Below are positions 34,422-47,131 of a stretch of 64,000 bases of DNA, one piece after another. Source of the DNA: Symbiodinium microadriaticum (Eukaryota; Sar; Dinophyceae; Suessiales; Symbiodiniaceae); NCBI GenBank assembly GCA_001939145.1, contig LSRX01000007.1:354322-418321 (forward strand), given 5' to 3'. How positions within the stretch are numbered: position 1 is the first letter of the stretch; each line of letters opens with the position of its first letter. Position numbers and translations under genes: made by a program. The notes under the pieces were generated by a model, which saw only the letters and a program-made list of their open reading frames with translations, was not told the origin of the DNA and did not search any database.

Positions 34422-35699
34422 GCCGTGATACAGCGATAGGCTTTTGCTGTTCTGTTCGTCATGCTAAAACAAGAACAATCCTCACAAAATCGTGGTCTTT
34501 CACAGCTGTCTCGATTCTCGTCTACTTCTCCTATACATAAACACCCCCAGAAGACCACAAACCCCAAATCCTTCAGCCCAACATCTTGAAGGTCTGAACG
34601 TTAAACTGCACTTTCATCCGCACCCAGAACATGCTCCAAGGCTTGAACCTCTGGCCTCTCATCTGTGGGGGGCTCCATGATGTTCGCAGCTTTGGGGCTA
34701 GGGTTCTAAAGGGCCTTATTGGCTTCTTGCGTTTGGGGATTTCGGGGTTTTAGGGGTTTGGAGTTTATGGCCAAGGTTTATATGAATCGTAGATCGGAAG
34801 TAAGGGCATACTGCAACCGGATGCATTCATAAGTCACCGGGTGCAGTTCCAGCGCCATCCAAAGCCTGTATTATATAGGTTCCCACACAATGAACAGCAG
34901 CAAATACATAGGAATATAGAAAGACTTACAACTACTGCTCTGACTATCGTCCTCGTGTGCTCACTGTTGCTGGGCTGGGGCCTTACCTGGAGTCTACCCT
35001 CTCCGTTTGAGCCTCTTAATAATGCATACCCTTTTCCCTACTTTGGATTTACTAGGGGAACCCCAAAAAGAAAAAGGGCAAAAGGGTACTACTCGGTAAC
35101 CTAGTCCTGCAACTTCGGCCGCGAAATGCAGAGATCCATTGCTGCTTTGTTTAGGGTTTAGGGAGGGGGGGGTTCAAGGTCCCTAAACTCATAGATGGCT
35201 CGTGTTTGGAGCTTACGGGGGCCGGTCCGTGGAACCAACGCAAATGTCTAGGTTTATGCTTACAAAAAACCTCAGAAGACCGAGAGGGCTAAGGATTTAG
35301 GGCTTGCGACTACAGTGCCCTGACCAGGGTTTAGGATTTAGGTTTTAGCACCATGGTCCGAACTAGAGGGGAATTGGGTTTCCAGATTGTGCTAGAAGAT
35401 AAACCTGAGGCAAGCCCTTCACCAGGATACTACAGATCCAGCAAGGCCTATCTAACTACTCAAAGCCTATGTCACCCCCTTTTCCCTCAAACCAAAAGGA
35501 AACCGCTTCCGTGGTAAGTTTAAGGATCATAAAGCAAGTAACCCATAAGTGCGGCGGCACTTTGAACCCTCAGCCCTCCTCTGCTTAAAGCTCTCACGAG
35601 TGTTTATCAGGATGGCCATAAGTACGTCATAACACAAGGACTGAGAGGTCTAGCTAGCTACCCTGGCGATAGATCTGCAGTTGAAGTCCTCTATAGCCC

Positions 35700-35800
35700 T
35701 TTAGCCCTGAAACGTCGACCACGCTTTCCGGGTCTTTTTAGCGCCCGCTCGTCGCTGTTTGTTCTCGGCTCGGGGAGTACTGGGAACTTCCTTGCAGGCC
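35700..35800 (-). CDS. Coding-like island, basic
   Basis: The minus strand reads EVPSTPRAENKQRRAGAKKT then RKAWST after CTGCAAG. Lys/Arg-rich. The plus strand is open as well. Borders approximate; no family recognised. Confidence 0.38.
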
Positions 35801-37611
35801 GGAGGGCGTGTAAGTTTGATTCATCTTGTTTGGTTCTTCTTGCATTTAGGGTTTAGGGTTTAGGGGTTTGGGGGTTAGGGTTTGGTTGCTTTTGCAGTTC
35901 GTGTCGGGTATTTAGGCTGTAGGTGCTCGTGTTTAAAGAGCCTGAAACATGACTTGCGTTACGTGCGCGAATCGCAGTTCGGAGTATTGGTTCGAAAACT
36001 AGTCGCTTCTATGGTTTATCGGCTTGTACTGATAACATCGGGGCTAAATAGATCTAACATGTCAAAGCTGCTGATACTGCTGAACTGCCATCTCATGTGC
36101 TTCTTTTGGTTCCATGCCGGCCATTCATTCAGGACTGGGGAGATTGAGACAATGTCTTGGCTCGTATGAGTTTGGTTGGGCTCGGTTTCAACATCTGTGC
36201 TGAGGGATAAACGTCGGTCCATTGATGGGTGTTCGACTCGCTGCCGATCCCTGATTGCCCGTAATTCTATACCCTAAACTAGGGTTTGGGGTTTCGTAGT
36301 CATAGCTTTCTCAGTGGGCGTCTGGATGGGACTGTTATTAGCACCGCACCTTAAATTACAGTAGGATCCCTGATGTGATGTAAGGTAACTTCCGACCCCT
36401 AAACCCTAAACCTTCCGTAATTAAGGATAGGAAGGTCTGGGTAAGATCATTGACCGAATGTCTCGAAACCATTCGAGCTCCGGAGCATGCTGCCCTAGCA
36501 TGCTGCATGCTCCTGTCCCCTATTTAGGGCTTAGGGCTTTAGGGTGTTAGGTTTTAGGTTTTAGTAGGGTTTCAGGGTTTTGGGTTTTAGGGTTTTACGC
36601 TCTCACAACTCGAACAAGCCAGGCGAGGCTCACGGCGCGAAGTCGACGCGACACGATGAAGGGTTTTAGGGTTTAGGGTTTTAGCTGTAGGGTTACCAAT
36701 ACTTGACCAGCATGGACTACCGGACTGTTCTAAGGGACCCCCCAAAGCCTACACCCGTTTTAGCTCCTGAGCTCCAGCCCAAGTCTGCGCTTCTTGAAGA
36801 CTTAAGTTGGGCTCCTCGTTTGAGGTTTAACAGTTTAGGGTTTAGGGTTCAGAGTTGGGCTCCTCCTTTCAGATGGGAACCGTATATCAATGCAAACCCC
36901 AGCAAAGCCCGACTGAGAATGCTGGCTGAGCCTCTGGAGGGCAAAACAAAGTCATGGCTAAACCCTGAGCCGTAAACCTTAACAAGCCTAAACTATAGGC
37001 GCGAGATGCACCGGGCTGGAAGGAATCACCCACTTCCCCTCTGTTGGCTGCCAAGTCGCGGTTCCATGAGATCCTGAAAAGCTGAAACCACCTGCACATG
37101 CGCAGCAGGTCATGAAGAAAAGCCAGCTAGCTGCAAACCAGCCGCTGCTACCCCAGCACCCTACACACTGTGCGCACGCACCTCTCGACTCAACCCGAAG
37201 CCAGGCCTACTTTGTCATCGGTTCTGAAACCCTGCAGCACCTTCAACTCGAAATCGGACAGGTTAAACGACCAAACCCTATAGACCCCTGAAAACCCAAA
37301 CCTACGAAGCACCCCTCGGCTGAAAAGCATTGCAGGCTCTTGCGATATCAGATTGCGGGGTTGAAGCTCCTTGTCTGATTTTAGGGTTTAGGGTTTAGGA
37401 GGCTCAGGATTGCGTTTCGCGCCTAGGATTGAGACGTTGACACATATAACAAGGGTCTACACAATGCATTGTTTCACTCGCCATGGTGGCGACGGTAAAA
37501 GCAACAACTGTTGACCCACAAATTCGCAAGACCCCACAGGACCCACTCCAAACGCCCATGCCCCGAACCGCACAGTTGGTCCCCAAACCCGAAACCCCGC
37601 ATCCTACCTGC
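35801..37611. other. Telomere-like and unique sequence, no supported gene
   Basis: TTTAGGG motifs at 35845-35885, 36525-36600 and 36660-36690. A short minus-strand open stretch at 36605-36655 (FIVSRRLRAVSLAWLVRVVR) could be a membrane-segment exon. ORFs of 90-95 codons lack support. Confidence 0.4.
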
Positions 37612-37722
37612 AGTCTCCATTGTAGTTCCTTTGGTCAAAAACCAACTATATATTGAGGATCCTACAAGGTAACCCCAAAAAGGAACTCTAAGGGAGACTG
37701 TAGGTAGGTTCTTAAGTCTAGC
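37612..37722. repeat. Hairpin element, CTACCTGCAGTCTCC family
   Basis: CTACCTGCAGTCTCCATTGT at the left pairs with AGGGAGACTGTAGGTAG at the right, with the shared core TAGTTCCTTT...AAAAAGGAACT. It lies directly downstream of the minus-strand exon at 37741-37796, inside its intron. Confidence 0.75.
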
Positions 37723-37740
37723 CCTGAGACCTCGTCTACA

Positions 37741-37796
37741 TGCTCTCGGCTGTGTCGAAGGTCGCCAATGTCCATGTCACCGTAGCCCGCGCGGTG
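37741..37796 (-). CDS. Coding-like exon, function unknown
   Basis: The minus strand after GAATTGCAG reads ELAHRAGYGDMDIGDLRHSR then EH and ends at GTAGAC. Strong soluble-protein composition. A hairpin element of the introner-like type occupies the following intron. No family recognised. Confidence 0.5.
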
Positions 37797-38466
37797 GGCC
37801 AGCTCCTGCAATTCCAGGGATGCAGGAAAAGAGTTCCATGAGCTAGAAGTGACTCCTTTTTACGGTCTATATTTAGAATCCGATTATGTTATCCCAAAAA
37901 GGAACTACTTAGGGGCTTATGGGTAGACATCTAAGATTGTAAGTTTGAAGACCCAGGTTTTCGTTTGGAGCTGGGGTTTGGAGGTCAGGTTGGAAGTTTG
38001 GGGGCTGGCGGTCTCGCTTCTGAGCAGAACCTGAAGCCGACCAAAACTAAAGAGAGGACCTTGTCACAACGAAGGCCTGTCGGAACTCGCATGCATCCGA
38101 AGAGCTACCTTCGAGGCTACAGCTACGGGCCAGCAGGAATTTCAGTGTGCGGTGGCGGCGCAACCAGGATGAGATCTACAACATTACAAGCCAAGGAAAA
38201 GTTGGAAGGATCATATGCCATCGATGTGATGCCTATGTTGCTACTCTTCGGAACCACCGCCAACATGCCAAATCAACATGTTGATGTAGACGGACAGCTG
38301 GCCAGTGGTTAATGGCTGTGCGTGAAAGGCGACATGTCGGTCGGGAAGCAACCGCACGTGAAGTTAATGCATCGCGTATCTGGCATGTTGAACACTCTGT
38401 GACAGTCTCTCCCCGTGGGGCTTCCGACCGGCGGAATCCAACAGCGACGATGTTCTAGGACCAAAG

Positions 38467-38494
38467 CCCATATATATATACACATGTATAAAAA

Positions 38495-38531
<37 letters not shown>

Positions 38532-38570
38532 AGAGAGAGAGGAGAGAGAGAGAGAGCGAGAGAGAGAGAG
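38467..38570. repeat. (AT)n and (GA)n microsatellite
   Basis: TATA runs at 38470-38528 followed by GAGA at 38530-38570. ORF at 38364-38660 is an artefact. Confidence 0.9.
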
Positions 38571-39958
38571 TCTCTTCAAAGGTTTCGCACGTGATATAAG
38601 ACGCCATGATTCTGCTAATTTCGTCCTGATGAGGATGTATATACGGACCGAAGCGAACATTGGGCCCTGCTGTTGAATTCTGTTGTACGTCCTAAACTAA
38701 TGCAACACCCAACTAGGGTTTTGGGCAAGCAATATTCCGACTCCATGGGGGCTGTAGCTAAATGTGGTTGTTTGATTTTTTCGATATTCTGATCTTTAAG
38801 CCCACATAAAACCGTACAAACCGATTATAGCCAAATAGATCCGATTCGACTGGCTAAGGATGATCGGACTCGGCCTACCACATGTCCACTCCTCACTCTG
38901 CCGTCCAAGCCTTCCAACATCTCCGAAACTTCAACCCCACTAAACCAGAGGGTTTTGGGTTTAGGGAATGTAAGCCAAGACGGCGATCGCTCCGTATGCC
39001 AGCAGAAGTGCTGGTCATTGCGAACATCGCTATTGGGTTTCTTGCTCTATGCTCAACCTGGAAACAGAAGAAACTCGTGATCCTAAACCCAAAGGAAGAG
39101 CCGGACCCCCTGTGAAGACAAAACGCCCGAATCCCTGAAACCTCAAACTAACCCATCCTCCAGCTTGTGCGTGGCATCAGGGGCAGTCTCGAAATTCTTC
39201 TCGGCCTGAGTGTTGCCCATACCCCAAAGCCCATTAGCTCTTGCGCCTGAGGAGTAGGAAAAACAAAAAAAAAGGGGTTCAGAGTACATGTAGAGGTCGG
39301 CACAGTGTGACTCGGGTCATGGGCCATTGGGTCGCGCTTTGCTCACATCTGCTACATAGGGGCTCTAAGCGAACGACATAAGCAATACTTCAAAGAGTCA
39401 ACCACACAAGCACTGCTGTCTTAAAGAAGCCCTAAATACACCCGCGAAACGCGTGCCATCGCTTCAACCTCATATGACAAAACCAAGCTTGCGTGTACTA
39501 AATCCAGCATGAGCAAAGTGTTATCGGCACTAAGGGTGCCATCGGTTTCAGCTAAGGCTGCAAATATTGGCTTGCTGCCTACATCGTGCTGTCAAATCTA
39601 TCGATTAGCATACTTCGTGGTTTCACATGGGAATTTGTAAAGATGAGGAGTTGCTTACTTAGAGATCGAAATTTGGGAGTTTGCTTTCCTGGACATCAAG
39701 GCTTTTCGAAGTCGGGTGCTTTAGGTTAAAGGAAACTACAGGTGGGGACTTTAGGGTATATAGGGCTTCTATATGGCTTCTATAAGGTATATAGACCTTC
39801 CATAAGGCTCCTATAACGGTAACTACCCACCTGAAAATGTCTTAGATTAGGGATTTACTTAGGAGCCGAGGCTCCTCAATAAAGGAGCCTAGATGAGACC
39901 AACGCAATACTAGGAAGGGGTATCAACACAAGGGTACGCTCCCACTTATTCCCCTAAG
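38571..39958. other. Unique sequence, no supported gene
   Basis: Few telomere-like motifs. A plus-strand ORF at 38882-39115 (77 codons) has ordinary composition but no recognised domain or splice evidence. Confidence 0.35.
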
Positions 39959-40771
39959 CCCTAAACCCCTAAACCCTAAACCCTAAACCTAAACCCCTTA
40001 CGAAGGCTCACCAGTCCATAAACCCAGAGAGCCCATAACCGCAACCATACATTCTAAGNGAATCGAAGCCTGTGCTAGATCCGAATTTCCCGCTTAAAGG
40101 AACCACCGACACAGGAAAGTACATCGACTTCACCAGGTTCTTGGAATGTGCGAAACAAAAATCAAGACAGTAGTAGTCTGCTGGGGTAGCACATTATTCT
40201 CAAACCGTAAACCCGAAACCCTGACCCTAAATAAGCGAGCTGTTTAGTTGCTGCTTCGATGGTAGTTGCTGCCGTCCGAGCTGCCACTGAGTTGATCGAC
40301 ACAATGCCTGCGGAAGTCAAGGGAAGCCCGGGCTTTTAGGGTTTAGGGCTTAGGGAGTCCGGCTCAAGGTTTCAGAAAGGTTTAGGTGTTTAGGGTTTAG
40401 GGGTGTTGGGGTTCAGGGACGCTCTGGGGGCCCAGTTTTCCCATATGACGGCTTCGCGGGTGAGGTTTGAGGGTTCGGGGTTTAGGCTTTTAGTGAGAGT
40501 CTTTACGGTTTTTTAGTTTTTCTGTACGGCTTCTAGAATAACCCGGAACCCTAAATCCTAAACCAAAGATTTGGAGGGAAACAAGGTTAACCTTCCGGAT
40601 TATATACGGGTTAGAATACCCCCAACAAGGTTACAGGTTACCTACTCGATTACTAAGTTCACTGCCCTACATCCTAAACCCCTAAACCCTAAACCCTAAA
40701 CCTAAACCCCTTACGAAGGCTCACCAGTCCATAAACCCAGAGAGCCCATAACCGCAACCATACATTCTAAG
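39959..40771. repeat. Near-identical 100-bp direct repeat, copy one ending at a single N
   Basis: The block 39959-40058 (telomere-like start, then TTACGAAGGCTCACCAGTCC through CATACATTCTAAG) returns at 40673-40771. The first copy ends exactly at an N (40059). This looks like unmerged contig overlap. Confidence 0.85.
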
Positions 40772-41264
40772 AAATACACCGAAGCTATAGAGGGTTGTCG
40801 CTCAGATTTTGGGTATATTACAAACTTAATTAAGGGACGTGTAGATGTATGGCTTTCCAGCCCGTCTCTGGAAGCCTAGCTTAACGTATGGGGTTTAGGG
40901 TTCAGTCAGGAATGGAGTTTTAAGCTGGGTCATGGCAATCAGAACTAAAGACCAACCTAAACCCCAAACCCTAAATCCTAAACCTCTGAACCAATGCCTA
41001 GACCCAACACCTAGACTGTTGTTGATGCTGAACATCCCGCAGGAACCTCGTGTAAGCAGATATCTTGTGAGGAAGGTGGGGGAATGTAGTAAAGCATACA
41101 CTAGAGTAGACCCCACAAAAATCGGGTGAGGGATCAAAAAAAAACTATTTAAGGGATCAAAAAAAACNTTCCGGATTATATACGGGTTAGAATACCCCCA
41201 ACAAGGTTACAGGTTACCTACTCGATTACTAAGTTCACTGCCCTACATCCTAAACCCCTAAACT
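40593..41264. repeat. Second near-identical direct repeat of about 96 bp, next to a single N
   Basis: TTCCGGATTATATACGGGTT through the CCCTACATCCTAAACCCCTA end at 40593-40688 returns at 41169-41264. The second copy begins immediately after an N (41168). Confidence 0.85.
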
Positions 41265-41889
41265 CTACCGCGTTAACCTACTCCACTGCTAACCTTTTCG
41301 TCTCCAGAACTGAGCATTTGGGAATTCGCGCAGGCCAGCTCTTAATGAAGCTCTGGTGGTTCCTAAGTACTGAGAAGTTGAGGGTAGATTTTTGCTGATG
41401 GTTCCTGAGTACGGGGAAATTCGGGTATATTGCCGTTGAGGGTACTGGGTATTTTGAGGTATTTTGGGGTGGTATTTTGAGGTATAGTAGGGTTCTAGGC
41501 TCGAGGTTTAGAGGATTGAGGAAAGTTAAAGCGCCTAGGATGGTCTAGTTGTAGGTTTGCTGTGCGTGGGGCTCTGTTCCACTGCACATAGGCCGTTTGG
41601 TCCTGTCCTTCTTATCGTTATGGCGGTAATACCACGAGAAGGATGGCGAATTCGCGATCTTCAGTCAGGACAAGGTTGCAGCTAGCTAGCAAGTACAGTA
41701 GCTGTAGGAACCGATTACAAAAGATTATCAAGACTGTTCAAAGTGTCACAAGTCGGGCCGGGATTCTAGCATGCAGCATACCTGGGCTTGTCCCACATTC
41801 CCCACCATCACCTTCTTGTCATTTGTTCTGGGATTTGTTTAGTTTGTGTAACATCACGGCCTCTAGCTAGACTACCACTAAACTATGTA

Positions 41890-41985
41890 GATCGTGGTAG
41901 TCTAAGGAAGAGCCCGACAGCCTGACATCCGAGGACTGAAGCCACCCGGCCCTGGGGCCTTCGTCGTTGCCCAAGGCTTCCATCA
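41890..41985 (-). CDS. Coding-like exon, function unknown
   Basis: The minus strand after GACGCCAG reads AFPMRPEALMEALGNDEGPR then AGWLQSSDVRLS. Acidic, structured and free of repeat bias. The donor is probably a GT within GGATGTCAGG or further on. No family recognised. Confidence 0.5.
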
Positions 41986-43725
41986 GCGCCTCTGGACGCA
42001 TTGGGAAGGCCTGGCGTCGCCGGCTTACGGGTGCAAGTAGGGTTTTTTGCCTTCTACGAGCCCGCATTGCAGGGATATGTTCGGACGCTGTGGCGCTTGC
42101 ACAGTAGAAACAACCGTCGGACCACATTTCAGGTCAAAACTCCACTTTGCTTCCACCAATGGACACAAGCTCGGAAGTCCATTCTAGAACATCCAAGCTG
42201 GCAACAGACTGGGTGCCAACGACACACACTTTTGTTTGGGGTTGGGTTTTGGGGTTCAGGGTTTAGGGTTTGGTTTAGGGCTTTTTCCCTCCCACTTAGC
42301 CAGGACGAGCCCGGGTTTGGGGTTTGGGTTTCAAGGTTCAAGGTTCAGGGGTTCAGGGCGCAGGGATGCCCAGGGTTAAGTGACCAGTGCAGGCAGTACG
42401 GCTCCGAGCTTTTATATGGGTCGAGGGTTTGGGGTTTGGGGTTTGGTTTTTTTGTTCCCAGGGTTTGGGGTTTAGGGTTTAGAGGGGGCGGGGGGTTGAC
42501 AGAGTGCAAACTTAGAGTAACAGTCCAAGGGCATTGGAGTTTGGATGTCTGCGGCTCCAGCTCTGTAAGCACGAGGCCGCCTGCTCTAGGCTAAGTGGTG
42601 AAGATTCCATTACCATTAAGGTTTAGGTGCCCTTCTTGCGAATCCTGAACCGTGTATGGGCCTGGGATTTAGGTTAAAGCTTCGAGTTTTAGGGCTGCAG
42701 GGCATGAAAGCGACAGATGAAGCTGGCGGTTTGGGGTTTAGGAGTCGAGGCACTATTCTACCAACCACATCCTACCCCAGGCACCGGAAACCCTGCATCT
42801 CCCTAAAAACTTATATAAACCCCAAAACATCCCTGAGCCCTCATGTCTAGACCATATAGGCCTTGTATGCCGCATGAGAAGCAGGTCCTTGGCGCTCCTT
42901 GGCCGTCAGCCGGCTCAGGGGCTCTATCTGCCACGCTTTATAGACTGGAAAACAAACCCAACACCTCTCCCTTGTAGGAACCTTCATGTAGATGAACCTC
43001 CAAAGGAACCTTATAGGAACCCTTGGCGAAACCGCGCACCCCCATGCCCCGAATCTTAAAAAATCTTCCGCTTTTGGGTCTAAAGCTTAGTTGAAGGGGC
43101 TTTGGAGATTCGCGGGCCGAGTATCGGCTGATGTTTCGGGGATGTAGGCTCACTTGGGGATTCCAAGGGGGCTTTTGACTGTACAACAAGGGGGTCGCAA
43201 CCTGCTATGGTGGAGGGTTTGCCGCCACCGGTGGGAATTACTGGGAGCGGCTAGTATCTTTTTGGAGTGAGCCCCTTGATGAGTTACGGCTCTGAGCTTG
43301 GGGTTCATGACAGCAAGCTACTTCACCCTGCATTTTAGACTTTGTTTCTGGGATCTGTGCAGCCTTCCACAAATACAAAACCCTGAATGCCCCACCAAAC
43401 CCTCACCTCCCAAAACCGCCAATTCGTGGACAAGGTGGGTGACAGTAATGAAGAAGTCTGGAGAAGTGGTCAAGCAATGTTGGATATACAGTCTATAAGT
43501 AAAAAATAAATGTCCGGTTAGCCCCTTAGTTCATTTAGGCTGAATACCACAAACTTAGGTTGGGCGAGCAGCTCTCATCTTCATTCTCTCTGTGAAGATG
43601 TGCAGCTCCTGCGTGCGCGAGGCTGAGGTATGTCACAAAAGTCCTACTCTTACCTACAGCCCCAAGGGCAGCTAAAAGCTAATTGCCTCTTTTAAAACTG
43701 ATAATGATGACGATGATGATGTGTA
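41986..43725. other. Telomere-like blocks and dispersed 20-mer, no supported gene
   Basis: TTTAGGG-like sequence dominates 42230-42490. The 197-codon plus-strand ORF at 42001-42594 runs through it and is not credible. Copies of ACGAGCCCGCATTGCAGGG lie at 42057-42077 and a partial one at 42299-42312. Confidence 0.45.
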
Positions 43726-43894
43726 TGCATATATATATATATATACATACACACACACACACATTCGCACACAGACATGCATGCACGTTACGTTAATGTG
43801 CTGCTAAGCAGGTCCTCTGCAACAAAACATCCCCAAACCGTAAAAGCGAAGCTTGATGCAGCGCCCTGCCGGCAAAATCCGGAACCCTCACCGC

Positions 43895-44022
43895 CTAAAC
43901 TCCTAAACTCGCTGAACAACCCTATAAGCCCTAAACTCCTAAACTCGCTGAACAACCCTATAAGCCCTAAACTCCTAAACTCGCTGAACAACCCTATAAG
44001 CCCTAAACTCCTAAACTCGCTG
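43895..44022. repeat. 36-bp tandem repeat, about 3.5 units
   Basis: Unit begins CTCCTAAACTCGCTGAACAA and ends CCCTATAAGCCCTAAA, nearly identical each time. The unit is a multiple of three, so ORFs on both strands repeat 12 residues (LLNSLNNPISPK on plus). It is flanked on the left by a GT/CA tract at 43727-43765. Most likely expanded telomere-like DNA, not a protein repeat. Confidence 0.88.
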
Positions 44023-45682
44023 AGCAATGACAAGTGAATCAGACGGGTCCAACTGGCATGGGGCCCGCTGCATGCGACGGCGTGCCAGGCCTGCGCATGA
44101 AGTGTCATGAAGTCTACAGGGCTGATGAGGGTTCACGGTCTTAGGTTTAGGGTTTCGGGTTTAGGGGTCTGGGGATTTAGGGCTCAGGGTTTATAGGGTT
44201 TCGGGGTTTTTAGGGGCTTAGGGTTTGGGAGTTTGGGGAAGGCATGCTCTGGAGGACTAAAAGCGAGCAAGGCTTTTGCTTCACACGCCTGACAGTGCCA
44301 GGCAATGAATTTCTTAACAACTGGTGGTCTGGCTCTTCTACTCAACCCTAAGCCTAACCGCTAACTGGGGCAAAGGGGCTTCGGGTTTTTGACCATCCGT
44401 TACGACCCAATGGTTTGGGGCTAACAGCTGTCATCAGCTGTCTGCAACTGCCAACAACGGTTTCAGGTTTAGGATGTGTTTTGCCTTGCACCTAGCTAGG
44501 ACGAGCCCGCATTGCAGGGTACAGTCGAAAGCACAGTTGCCAAGAGCCAGCGAAAGCTGACGTCTTCGAAAATTAACACTATACAGTAGCAAGGGTCAGC
44601 ACACCTAGTCAGCTCTGAGCCACTTCTCGACTCAGAACCAACGAACTTAGGGCACACCGATCTTCTTACCCCTCTGTCACCCAGTACGTCTCACCTCTGT
44701 CAAGGCAATACACAAACAAAGTAGCTCAATGCTTCAACGAGAACTGAGCTAGACCGAGAGTGCATTCCACATCCTTCGACTGCACAGTCATCACAGTGCG
44801 GCTGATTCCAAACTCAGATTCCCACCATCACCTTCCATTGGCTTAGGGCTTCGGGAGCACAGTCGAAGGAAGGGACCTGCGCAACTCTGGTTTGCAACGC
44901 TGCTTCACGAGTGCAGCTGCCACGTTTAGGATTCAAAGGGAGTGGGGGGGTGACTTCCGTCTCCAGCCACTGACATTCCCCGATATGACTTTGCCCCTGT
45001 TTTCAAACATTCATGGCACTGCTATTATGCTAGCAGCTAACTGTTTCTGCTGCCCTGACAGCTGATTTCTGTAGCTGATTGGCTGCAAAACAAACAACGG
45101 ACATGCAAATACGCAGAAAGCGCACTCAGTTGAGGCCCGATTTTCTTTAAGCAAACGTTCCAGGCTACTTCGATAACTCCCGTCCAGCCCCAGCCCTTTC
45201 AACCAAAATCGGCGGCAGCCGCGCCGGCATTGTGGGAAGTCAGCGCCGAAGCGTAGAAGTCTGTGACCTAGGGGCTGCGAGGATGAACTTCTGTAAGCAG
45301 GTTCGGCGCTTTGGGATGATAGGGTTTATTGTTCTCTAGGGTCAAGGGGCCTACGTAAGTTTAAGCAGCTCAGGGCTTCATGGTTTGGGGGCCTTAGGGC
45401 CAAGCACCGTTGCTAAGGGGCCCTGCAGTCCTCAAGAGAAAGGGTGGGCACCTGGGCTGGAAGGGATGGTTTAGGGTTTAGGGTTCAGGGTAGCTAGGGG
45501 AACAGGTTGTTGGATACCATTCTAGGCCTGAAGATTCAGATGAGGGTCTGTAGGGGCTTATGGAGCCACGAATAGGACACACCTCCGAGCTCGTAATGAA
45601 GTGGGCCACCTCTGACTTCAGTGAATCCTGGTAAACCCTAAACCCGAACCCCTAAACAACCCCTAAACCCTAAACCCTGGTG
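44023..45682. other. Unique and TTTAGGG-like sequence, no supported gene
   Basis: TTTAGGG block at 44140-44230; a copy of GACGAGCCCGCATTGCAGGG at 44500-44519. A small minus-strand open stretch at 45190-45245 (YASALTSHNAGAAAADFG) could be an exon. Confidence 0.38.
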
Positions 45683-45757
45683 TTCTTTGGCATCGCTTGT
45701 CTGACCACCAGGGCAGCTTCGAGCTCGCGGAGGAGATCGCGAACGGAATTGGAAAGA
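45683..45757 (-). CDS. Coding-like exon, helical
   Basis: The minus strand reads LSNSVRDLLRELEAALVVRQ then AMP, a regular amphipathic helix. It is bordered on the plus-strand left by CCCTAAA motifs (45632-45679). No family recognised. Confidence 0.5.
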
Positions 45758-47131
45758 GTCGGACCTAATCTAATCTAATCAACTAGTTTATATGATATGA
45801 TATAGGAAAATACATTAGCGTCTGTAACTGCCTTCGAGCTCTTCTTGCTTTCCTCCTGCACCTCCATCACCACCTCTTCTGCTTCTCATTGGTGCACAAG
45901 CATAAGCAAGTCCCCCAAGTAAATACAGGCTAGGCATAGAAACCCACTGCATAGGTGTCTGCGCTCCTGAACCTTTGTGGCCTGCTGGTACTGCAGGAAG
46001 CTTCGGGCTAGGATTTAGGGTGTATAAGGCTTAGGGCTCACTGTCTAGGGTTAGTTAGGTTTTAAGGGTTTCGGGTTTAGGGCTTTAGGGGTTGAGGATT
46101 TAGAGTTTAGGCCTAGAGGTTGCAAGAAACGTAAACATAGCAGGCGATGGTGATGGCACGAGCCCTGCCTCGAGGAATGCCTGTCTCTACGGAAAGTCAT
46201 GTAGCAAACGGCATGGAAGTAGGGTTAGGGTTTAGCTAGCACGACTGGTAATCGGCAAACAAAGTTTTGTCTCTGTGTGTATGTGTGTGTGCTGTAAAAT
46301 ACGTAGCCGGTCCCAGTCCCTCCGGAAATTGGATGTCCAGGCCCGAGCAAACACATAACCTGTTCGCCCTGAACATCCACAACCCAAACGCTCCCACCCC
46401 CGCCGCCATGCTATAAACCCTGAACCCTGAGCCTAAGTGAATAAACGACTCTGGACAGAACTCTGTCGCTTCTCAGGAGCCCACCAATGTCAAATGCAGG
46501 GCCTTGTCAGTGCTTGCACCGGCATGCATCCAAAAAAACAGCCGGAATCACAGGGCCTGCGTTCAAACACGAACATGCAAAAACCGAAACCCGGATCTCT
46601 TCATCGCATTTGCGTTAATGTTTGAGTCTGGTGTGGGGCTGTCGTGCTCAGGGCTCAGCGGCTGGATTTAGGGGCCTCTGCATTGGGATAAGACTACCTG
46701 GGCCCCTGATGCTCGTCTTAGCTTGAGGCTCACCCGGTTTGCACTTTCGGATTTGAGGTTTGGACCCTAAACCCAAACCCTAACTGAAGCATGGAATGAC
46801 AGAGGCCGTAGCCTGAGCTCGCTTGAATCCTCATAGGGCTCAGTCTGCAGTACTGGCCTAGGAGTTCCTGCAAGCTAGATTGGCTAATCCCACGCTGTAA
46901 ACGGTACCTGAAGCTTATCATAAGCTACCTGCCTGTTCAAGGACTTACATGAAGTAGTCATAAGGAGGAACCCTAAGAAGGTAGGTTTTATAGGGCTCCG
47001 GTAACACCTTGCCAGTGACACCAGCTACGGATTCTTGCTCTCAACCCTAAACCCCTAAACCCTTTTGCAGCAGGCTTTGTTCGCCAGGAACTGCTGTCGC
47101 CGTGAAGCAGTGCAGCGCTCATGGCTGCGCA
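45758..47131. other. No supported gene
   Basis: TTTAGGG motifs at 46010-46110 and 46225-46240; ORFs of 62-63 codons only. A right-end fragment of a GGTAGGTTTTAT-type hairpin is at 46960-46992. Confidence 0.4.

Noticed and set aside
34791-34800. AGATCGGAAG, a partial Illumina adapter match
   Set aside because: Only ten bases match and the next bases differ; chance is likely.
42001-42594. 197-codon plus-strand ORF
   Set aside because: Runs through TTTAGGG-like DNA giving repeated GFG/LGF residues; a minus-strand exon overlaps its start.
43777-44108. Twelve-residue repeat protein (LLNSLNNPISPK)
   Set aside because: Explained by the 36-bp telomere-like tandem repeat; both strands are open and no exon signals were seen.
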